Shown here: piece after piece, positions 7,322 to 12,841 of the stretch
Numbering within the stretch: position 1 is the stretch's first letter
Layout of the letters: each line of letters starts with the position of its first letter
IMG/VR virus record: IMGVR_UViG_3300004097_000033
Span: 1-31,411 of that record
Source: a virus
DNA: 31,411 nucleotides
Reading direction: 5' to 3' (one strand)
Program-made: the position numbers and the translations under genes
The notes under the pieces: model-generated
The model's database searches: none
What the model saw: only the letters and a program-made list of their open reading frames with translations
Told to the model about the DNA's origin: nothing

Positions 7322-9321
7322 TATACGATCCTATCTCCTCTACTAATTAGTCCAGCGATGGAATTGTAAAGATTGGGGTTGAGAGCAGAATCGACCTTAA
7401 TACTATTAACTATTGTCTTGATTTCTTGCCCGTCAATGCTCAAGCTAATATTCATATTGACAGGACCACCAGCCGCTGCTGTAGAACCTCCGGAAGTTGC
7501 GGGGGTTCTTGTAGCTGCTCTGGTTAAGTTAGTGCCAGCCATAACCGTGTCTCTGTTGTTAAGGCTAATCGCACCTTCTGGTCCTAACAACACTCTTCCG
7601 CCTCGACCAGAAGAACCAGTTGGGCCGGAAAGTACATCATCACCGGGAATAAGTTGGCCTATGCCTCCGACGGCTACCGCTCCTGCAAGATAAGGTAGAA
7701 CAGGGGTTAGTGCTCCGAGTATTCCTAGAATAGGGCCTGATAACGCTAATAACGCTGCAACACCTACGCCGCCTAAAAACACTTTACCAAGAGGAGTTGA
7801 CAATACATTCATTATCCCTTCTACAATAAACTGAACGCCTGTAGCAAGCATTCCGATCAAATCAACGACTGGTCCGAGACTAATGACTGTTGATTGCAAA
7901 ATATTATTGAACTTTTCCAACACTGTGTTGAAGTCTCTTTGCTGGTCTTTCAGTGCTTGAATATCTTCTATAGGCATTATTTCAGGAGGGGCTACCGCCT
8001 CAAGATTACCTGCCATTAGAAGAGCTAGATCATTAACATCTTCGAGACCCGGTATTGTGTCAGCCAGCATCTGCCTCTCATAGAATCCCAACTGCTCGAA
8101 AGATAGACCTGCGTCATCGAGGGCCTGACCTATCATCCTAAGTTTTTCTGCTGGATCAGTAGTCTCGATCATCTGTATCGTGCTTAGGAACGGGCCGCCT
8201 AGAATAGAGTTAAGGGTTCCAACATTTTGTGCGGCACTTTCAAAAGTATTAAACCCTTTCGCAATATTGATAAGCTTGGAGATACTTAATCCAGTAGCAT
8301 CAGCTTGTGCAGCCAATAAATCAAACTGTTGTGTCAACTCCTCTGAGTTTTGAGCAGAAGCTCCTAGAACACCCTGAGCTTGTTCAAATCCTTGTACCAG
8401 TTGGTCAATTGGCATATCTAGTTCGTCTGCAAGACTTGCCAATCTTGTATTAAACTGAGCAGCTTGTGTAGCTGATGTGCCCATAGATTTAGTAAGGAAA
8501 AGAATGCTCCGTGCTTGAGCACCAGCATCGAAGCCCATTTTGGCTAATAAAGCGGTAGTTTGTGTAATCTCTGATCTTGCTTCTGGTGTTAAGTCGGCAA
8601 AATCTCTTATCGTTGTGAATAGTGATTGGAATGCTCCGATTGTTCCAGCTTGGCCAATACCGACGCCAAGAAGCTGTCCGGAGAGATTTTGTAGCTCTGC
8701 GTTAAACTGTCCGGTTGTTCCAGTTGCTTTATTGAACTGTGTGATTAAGCCATCTTGCTCTATGGCAGCTTTAAAGTTTGCAGCAGCAACAGCAGTCAAG
8801 CCCTCGAACAGCTTATCTGCGAGCATAATATTAACATTTAAAGGTGAGGCTGCGTCTTTTAATGTTGTTGTAAAACCTTTATAGGCAGAGTTTGCAGCCT
8901 CAGTGAAAGATCCTAGCTTAGCAGAGTTTGATACCAGTCTCCCAAACCCAGTTTGAGGACCTTGGCCGATTCCGAGCACGGCTGCCGCAAGGTCTGAAGC
9001 GCCTTGAGCGCCTTGGCTAAAAGAATCATTTAGAGCTTTCTGCTGTTGTAGTAGCTTATCTTGATTTGCGAGCGCGGCTCTTGCATTGGCTTCGGCTTGC
9101 TCATTCTGTTCAGCCATAGCTCTTTCTAGGTTCCTAATGGCATCTTCGCGAGCTTTAGCTTGTGTCTTAAGATCGTCGTCCAACTTGATCTGAAGCTTAA
9201 GTGCCTCGTTGGTAAGCCCAATGGAGTTCATAAACTCTGTTTGTGCTTCAGCGATTGCTAATAGTGTTGCGGCTTTATTTCCTGTCGGTCCACCGCCGCC
9301 AATATCACCCGGATCAGACAT
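7321..9321 (-). CDS. Tail tape measure protein
   Basis: This 666-residue protein has the classic tape-measure make-up. There is a long helical N-terminus (about residues 20-100) rich in Ala, Gln, Glu and Lys. Extended Ala/Gly/Gln-rich helices follow. A strongly hydrophobic stretch with several possible membrane-spanning helices lies at about 475-550, before a Gly/Ser/Thr-rich tail. It sets tail length and is thought to pass into the host envelope during DNA entry. T4 gp29 is 590 residues, so a slightly longer tail is expected if length scales. The start at 9321 has GAGG 6 nt upstream and lies 11 nt after the previous stop. Position downstream of tube and chaperone genes matches the general tail-gene order. 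Confidence 0.88.
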   Translation of the reverse strand: MSDPGDIGGGGPTGNKAATLLAIAEAQTEFMNSIGLTNEALKLQIKLDDDLKTQAKAREDAIRNLERAMAEQNEQAEANARAALANQDKLLQQQKALNDSFSQGAQGASDLAAAVLGIGQGPQTGFGRLVSNSAKLGSFTEAANSAYKGFTTTLKDAASPLNVNIMLADKLFEGLTAVAAANFKAAIEQDGLITQFNKATGTTGQFNAELQNLSGQLLGVGIGQAGTIGAFQSLFTTIRDFADLTPEARSEITQTTALLAKMGFDAGAQARSILFLTKSMGTSATQAAQFNTRLASLADELDMPIDQLVQGFEQAQGVLGASAQNSEELTQQFDLLAAQADATGLSISKLINIAKGFNTFESAAQNVGTLNSILGGPFLSTIQMIETTDPAEKLRMIGQALDDAGLSFEQLGFYERQMLADTIPGLEDVNDLALLMAGNLEAVAPPEIMPIEDIQALKDQQRDFNTVLEKFNNILQSTVISLGPVVDLIGMLATGVQFIVEGIMNVLSTPLGKVFLGGVGVAALLALSGPILGILGALTPVLPYLAGAVAVGGIGQLIPGDDVLSGPTGSSGRGGRVLLGPEGAISLNNRDTVMAGTNLTRAATRTPATSGGSTAAAGGPVNMNISLSIDGQEIKTIVNSIKVDSALNPNLYNSIAGLISRGDRIV

Positions 9322-9332
9322 TCATTACCTCA

Positions 9333-10454
9333 TCAAACAAATGGCCACTTAAGACCAGTTTCTCTCTCAAAGTTACGAATCGAAGAAGCAAGTTCTGCTC
9401 TTGAAGTGTAAGTTTGTCGATTATTAAGGCCATACTTCTTAATTGAGTCAATATATTTCTTTTCACCAGTAATAGCTTTTCCAAAAGCTGCAACTTCGCT
9501 AGGTGTCCCTTTAACTTGTACTGGGAAAGAAGTGTCGCCAAAAATGAACTTAAGGATGATTTTAATCCAAGTTCTGAACATGAGCATGAAACTCTCATCG
9601 AGTTTGCTCACTCTTTTCGCCTCGTTAAGATCCAAAACCAACTTGAAGCTCTCTGTAACTGCACCACCGAGACTCTGATACTTCTCTTTGACCGCTGCCT
9701 CAAGCTTTGATACCAAGCTGTTTATTTCTTGAGGGTTTGTATAATATTCGTCTTTACTTAATACATCACGTACAAAGTTATCGCTCAAGCTCATGCCTCT
9801 AGCCATCGGTGTGAACTCTTTACTCATTTCCGTTTTGCCCGGAAACTGGTCTGACAGTCTAGGGTTTGCATCAATAAAAGACTGTTTTCCAAACTTTTTG
9901 AATGAGTTTTGGACATAACTATAAAACTTACTTTTTAAGTTGTCAAAATAAGGCTCTGTATTGTTACTATGGTCACGCAGAAGATCAATAAGCTTTTCTT
10001 GATACTTTGAAGCTGACGTTTCTTTTGCCGGATCGGGGGCAGTTGGGGCCTCTTCGTCCTTAAACTGTGTCATGGCCTTGAGAACGTCTTCAAGATTTGC
10101 ATCTCCTTGGCCAAGTTCTTGCTTGATAGCCTTGGTGATTACTTCAAGACCCTCTTCGTCTCGTGCCATTAAAGCGTCAATCGCCTTAAGTTCTTCAGGG
10201 CTGAGCGACGCTAAGCCAGTGCTCTCTTCCAGTGCGGCAACGTCCATCGGACCAGACTGCTCTTCGGTGTAGCCTATCATGCTATAGATTTCACTTGTTG
10301 GAGAATACTGGAATATAAAGTTAACAAGTTCTCTGAAGAGTGGGCTACTCTCTTGATCTTGTCCGGCCAACAGCAAAAATCTTGCTGCGTATCTTACAAA
10401 ATCATCTGATGCCTTTATAAATTTACTAGGCATTATCTGCCGTTCGTTAAGCAT
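9333..10454 (-). CDS. Unknown tail-module protein
   Basis: I do not recognise this 373-residue protein. It starts at ATG 10454, with GGAG 7 nt upstream, just after a terminator and a copy of the promoter-like motif. It therefore probably begins a new transcript carrying the tape measure and baseplate genes. The N-terminus (about 10-60) is hydrophobic-helical and aromatic. Residues 65-145 are acidic and Glu/Asp/Ala-rich. The remainder is basic with alternating Lys and aromatic residues and ends in KWPFV. There is no signal peptide, cysteine cluster or catalytic motif. Its place between chaperone and tape measure suggests tail assembly or a tail-tip component. A lower-quality frame at 9314-9598 on the same strand overlaps its end and looks like a shadow. 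Confidence 0.8.
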   Translation of the reverse strand: MLNERQIMPSKFIKASDDFVRYAARFLLLAGQDQESSPLFRELVNFIFQYSPTSEIYSMIGYTEEQSGPMDVAALEESTGLASLSPEELKAIDALMARDEEGLEVITKAIKQELGQGDANLEDVLKAMTQFKDEEAPTAPDPAKETSASKYQEKLIDLLRDHSNNTEPYFDNLKSKFYSYVQNSFKKFGKQSFIDANPRLSDQFPGKTEMSKEFTPMARGMSLSDNFVRDVLSKDEYYTNPQEINSLVSKLEAAVKEKYQSLGGAVTESFKLVLDLNEAKRVSKLDESFMLMFRTWIKIILKFIFGDTSFPVQVKGTPSEVAAFGKAITGEKKYIDSIKKYGLNNRQTYTSRAELASSIRNFERETGLKWPFV

Positions 10455-10470
10455 AAATAAACTCCATCAA

Positions 10471-10480
10471 TATAAATAGT
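10471..10480 (-). promoter_or_regulatory. Candidate late-promoter motif upstream of the 373-residue protein gene
   Basis: On the coding strand this reads ACTATTTATA, 17 nt before the ATG at 10454. It directly follows the U-tract of the terminator at 10485-10513, which is where a promoter for the next unit would be expected. It belongs to a set of six similar intergenic sites. Promoter function is inferred. Confidence 0.5.
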
Positions 10481-10484
10481 TTAT

Positions 10485-10513
10485 AAAAAAGAAAGCCGGG
10501 TATTATCCCGGCT
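10485..10513 (-). terminator. Rho-independent terminator after the tail-chaperone extension
   Basis: On the minus strand AGCCGGG and CCCGGCT form a 7-bp GC-rich stem around ATAATA, followed by TTCTTTTTT. The stem begins inside the stop codon of the frameshift extension. It would end the transcript carrying the sheath, tube and chaperone genes. Confidence 0.85.
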
Positions 10514-10707
10514 ATTTATTTTTCTTTTGCGCTTTTTCATATTCTTTCTTCTCGTCTTCCTTCTGCTTGATCAGTCGCTCTAAGAACCAACGGCGGATCG
10601 GAATCGGAAGATTGTATGTCTCGAAGAAATCCCACTGTCCATGATATTTTAAAAGGAATAGTTCCTCATAGACAGTTTGAATATAATCATTGTTTAGGCC
10701 AAAAAAA
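10512..10707 (-). CDS. C-terminal extension of tail assembly chaperone, probably reached by frameshifting
   Basis: Downstream of the T7 run at 10707-10701, the frame shifted +1 (equivalently -2) from the gp26-like gene is open for 62 codons to a TAG at 10512. The peptide starts GLNNDYIQTVYEELFLLKY and includes YNLPIPIRRWFLERLIKQ, then a Lys/Glu-rich helical end. It has no ATG, GTG or TTG that could start it before its middle. The ATG overlapping the gp26-like stop is in the wrong frame. The composition and the aromatic/Arg pattern look like real protein. The position between tube and tape-measure genes is exactly where other tailed phages make a frameshifted tail-chaperone fusion. A fusion would be about 334 residues. 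A homopolymer error (T6 read as T7) would also explain the split. Confidence 0.7.
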
Positions 10708-11517
10708 TTCCACTGACATAGGCAGTTCCACCTCCTGTAGCATCATGCAGTTATTACAGGCGATGTTCATGTTTGTGTTCATAGTTGGGCTAACCTTAGC
10801 ATGGACTTCTCGCAGATACTTTGAATCCCTAAACGGCATATTCTGAATGAAGTTGTAAATCTGGCCCTTTGCATCCACTCCGTTGATGCTATGAACAATG
10901 AACATCAACTGCGTAACTAGAGCACCAGTTTCGGCACCTTGCTTCTTTTGCTTTTGAATATGGGCGGTCATTTCCTTTTCATCTCTGCCAACCAAAAGTC
11001 GAAGAGCTACCTTGACGCCAGTTACAGGAAGCGTACAGACATAATGCCCATCCACAAACTCAACATCGTCTAGACTAACTTCTTTTGGTTCAATTTCTGA
11101 TAGGTCGAAATCGTTTGTTACAGCTTGGTTACAGGATCGACAGAAGAACTTTGTTTTGTATTCTGGGCCATATGCAGAGATCCGGGCAGCATACATGATC
11201 GCTGTCTTGTCTCCCAATAGCATGTCATCCACGCTTATTCGCTTATCTACAATAAGGCTTTGAATCAAACGATCCAAGACCACACCCTTTTTAATAAGTT
11301 CCTGAGAAGCGAGAATATCCTCCTCCTTGGCGGTCATGAACTTGATCTCGATTGATGTGCTGCCATGAAGTGGGTGACCTTCAGGGTAGTGTTCTCCCTT
11401 TGAAGGAAGATCAACAAACTGTGTTGGTGCCACAAAGGACATTAAGTCAACAGCTTTAGGCTGTTCTGGTGCGGGCTCTTCAGCAGGAGCCGCAAAACGA
11501 GAACTATTATCTCTCAT
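10687..11517 (-). CDS. gp26-like baseplate hub / tail assembly chaperone protein
   Basis: The product is 276 residues and starts at ATG 11517, with GGAG in the usual place. After a Pro/Ala/Glu-rich N-terminus, residues 36-70 read VDLPSKGEHYPEGHPL, then IEIKFMTAKEEDIL. This is the conserved opening of a family annotated as gp26-type hub or tail-assembly protein in T4-like phages. LLGDKTAIMYAARISAYG (101-117) continues that pattern. Two cysteine pairs, C126/C129 and C254/C257, form a likely zinc-binding site. The tail ends FFWPKQ just before a TGA at 10687. A run of seven T in the last codons offers a slip site into a 62-codon extension. By position the protein probably coats the tape measure during tail assembly; the link is inferred. 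Confidence 0.8.
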   Translation of the reverse strand: MRDNSSRFAAPAEEPAPEQPKAVDLMSFVAPTQFVDLPSKGEHYPEGHPLHGSTSIEIKFMTAKEEDILASQELIKKGVVLDRLIQSLIVDKRISVDDMLLGDKTAIMYAARISAYGPEYKTKFFCRSCNQAVTNDFDLSEIEPKEVSLDDVEFVDGHYVCTLPVTGVKVALRLLVGRDEKEMTAHIQKQKKQGAETGALVTQLMFIVHSINGVDAKGQIYNFIQNMPFRDSKYLREVHAKVSPTMNTNMNIACNNCMMLQEVELPMSVEFFWPKQ

Positions 11518-11536
11518 AAGTATACTCCGTCATATC

Positions 11537-11569
11537 ACTTCTATAATATAACCATTTATTAATAGAAGT
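11537..11569. repeat. Inverted repeat upstream of the gp26-like gene
   Basis: ACTTCTAT (11537-11544) and ATAGAAGT (11562-11569) are perfect 8-bp arms around 17 A/T-rich bases. Up to four more A-T pairs are possible with one bulged base. It fills the gap between the second tube gene and the gp26-like gene and has no U-tract, so it is not a standard terminator. It may be an RNA hairpin or a protein-binding site. Confidence 0.6.
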
Positions 11570-11575
11570 CAAGTA

Positions 11576-12178
11576 TTAATTTTGATTACCAAATGTATAT
11601 GTATTATTCCCAAGCTCAACCTTAAACCCAGTATAGCCTAACCTGATACTAAGTTCAAGCAAACTATCATCGGAATAACTTAAGTCTCCAAAATCCACGC
11701 CAATAATGTATGGCTGGAAAAGCGTCCAAGTTTCAACTGGCTCTAGATTACTGGCACCGTCCTGAACTGGTTTTTTGTGAGCAAGCTGCTGTATTTCTAC
11801 AACACCAAGATTCCTTGTCGCATTGGGTAGGCCATAGTAGTTACCAGTCTTTCCTGCATCTTGCATATAAGACATCAGTTTTTCTGTTACCTTGCTTGCA
11901 GGTCTAGAGCCATTCGGATCTACGAATGCTATTGTTATTGGGCTGAAAGCATTCAAGGCACCCGGATTAATATATCCGACCTTCTGCCCTACTTGGCCAG
12001 CACCCATCATATAAGTGTTTGCCTGAGGGCCAGCATTGGCATCGTATTCGATGGAAGGCTTATCAACTGATTTTGCCCACCATAAAACTTCGTTTTCAAA
12101 AAGATTATCCATTCTCACCAAGAATAGGTCTTTTTTCTTGGGAGAAAGGATATTTTCTGTGTCTGTCCAAAAAGTCAT
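11576..12178 (-). CDS. Second tail tube-like protein (gp19 family paralogue)
   Basis: This 200-residue protein starts at ATG 12178 with GGAG 9 nt upstream. It begins FWTDTENILSPKKKDLFLV and contains LWWAKSVDKPSIEY, AFVDPNGS and a C-terminal LSYSDDSLLELSIRLGYTGF. The neighbouring tube gene has FWTNTNTPVDPKRNF, IWWARDVDQPAA, LVDPVTPG and LSYTNEELMTVALGIRYDW in the same places. The two are clearly paralogues of the gp19 tube fold, although overall identity is low. One copy may form the tube and the other a tube start, tube end or minor component. T4 gp48 and gp54 do this with the same fold, but they are encoded elsewhere. Confidence 0.8.
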   Translation of the reverse strand: MTFWTDTENILSPKKKDLFLVRMDNLFENEVLWWAKSVDKPSIEYDANAGPQANTYMMGAGQVGQKVGYINPGALNAFSPITIAFVDPNGSRPASKVTEKLMSYMQDAGKTGNYYGLPNATRNLGVVEIQQLAHKKPVQDGASNLEPVETWTLFQPYIIGVDFGDLSYSDDSLLELSIRLGYTGFKVELGNNTYTFGNQN

Positions 12179-12221
12179 AATAAACTACTCCAATAATAAT
12201 TAGATTCGTTTATAAGTTTTA

Positions 12222-12809
12222 TCAGACTTTGAATAAACCAGTTCCTAGAACAGCTTCCGGAAGCTCATTGTTGAGTGATTGGTATGAAGCCCAATCGTAG
12301 CGAATACCAAGAGCAACTGTCATTAACTCTTCATTGGTGTATGAAAGCTGTGAAGGTGCAACTGACTTGATGAAAGCGTTATTGAGGGTCCACTGGTGCA
12401 GTGGCAGGCCAACAGCATTTAAGACCTCAATAGTAACCGCGCCGCCGTCTGCCAAAGCATCTACAGCATCTGGCTTACTGATAGAACTGTAAGCAGCCGG
12501 AGTATTAGGATCTGAAGGGAGAACGTAGCCAGTATTTTGTAGAGTAAGAAGAAGTTGGTCTAATGTTCCCGGTGTAACTGGATCTACAAGGGTCATATTA
12601 ACCTCGTTCCACGTTACCTTGGAAGGATAGTAGAACCTATGGGTCATAAAGTCATGAGTAGCTTCTGAAACAGTAGCTGCTGGCTGATCTACGTCTCTGG
12701 CCCACCAGATACCTTGTCCGAAAAGGGATACCCTAAAACGGAAGTTACGCTTTGGATCTACCGGTGTGTTGGTGTTAGTCCAAAAGTTTTGTGGGTTGTC
12801 AAATGGCAT
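12222..12809 (-). CDS. 19: Tail tube protein (gp19-like)
   Basis: The product is 195 residues, starting at ATG 12809 behind AAGGAG and a copy of the promoter-like motif. It opens with FWTNTNTPVDPKRNFRFRV and has IWWARDVDQP (about 33-42), a membrane-free beta-rich core and LSYTNEELMTVALGIRYDW near the end. T4 gp19 is 163 residues and forms the hexameric rings of the inner tail tube inside the sheath. Placement immediately after the sheath gene is the standard 18-19 order. A second tube-like gene follows. Because this copy is next to the sheath and has its own probable promoter, I take it as the main tube protein. Confidence 0.85.
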   Translation of the reverse strand: MPFDNPQNFWTNTNTPVDPKRNFRFRVSLFGQGIWWARDVDQPAATVSEATHDFMTHRFYYPSKVTWNEVNMTLVDPVTPGTLDQLLLTLQNTGYVLPSDPNTPAAYSSISKPDAVDALADGGAVTIEVLNAVGLPLHQWTLNNAFIKSVAPSQLSYTNEELMTVALGIRYDWASYQSLNNELPEAVLGTGLFKV

Positions 12810-12830
12810 TAGAAAAACTCCTTATTCTCT

Positions 12831-12840
12831 AGTAAATAGT
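12831..12840 (-). promoter_or_regulatory. Candidate late-promoter motif upstream of the tail tube gene
   Basis: The coding-strand sequence is ACTATTTACT, one base off the ACTATTTAT consensus, ending 22 nt before the ATG at 12809. It abuts the end of the sheath gene. A separate promoter would allow more tube than sheath; this is inference. Confidence 0.4.
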
Positions 12841-12841
12841 G

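Noticed and set aside
9314-9598. Minus-strand frame of 94 codons overlapping the end of the 373-residue gene and the tape-measure start
   Set aside because: It is almost fully contained in the larger gene, is Leu/Ser-rich as shadow frames are, and has no ribosome site of its own.
10471-10480. TATAAATAGT on the plus strand read as a T4-type late promoter
   Set aside because: It would fire against all genes in the window. The coding-strand reading is more consistent with the gene layout, so the plus-strand reading was dropped.
10690-10690. ATG overlapping the gp26-like stop codon (ATGA) as start of the downstream domain
   Set aside because: It opens a different frame that ends after 13 codons and does not encode the conserved-looking peptide.
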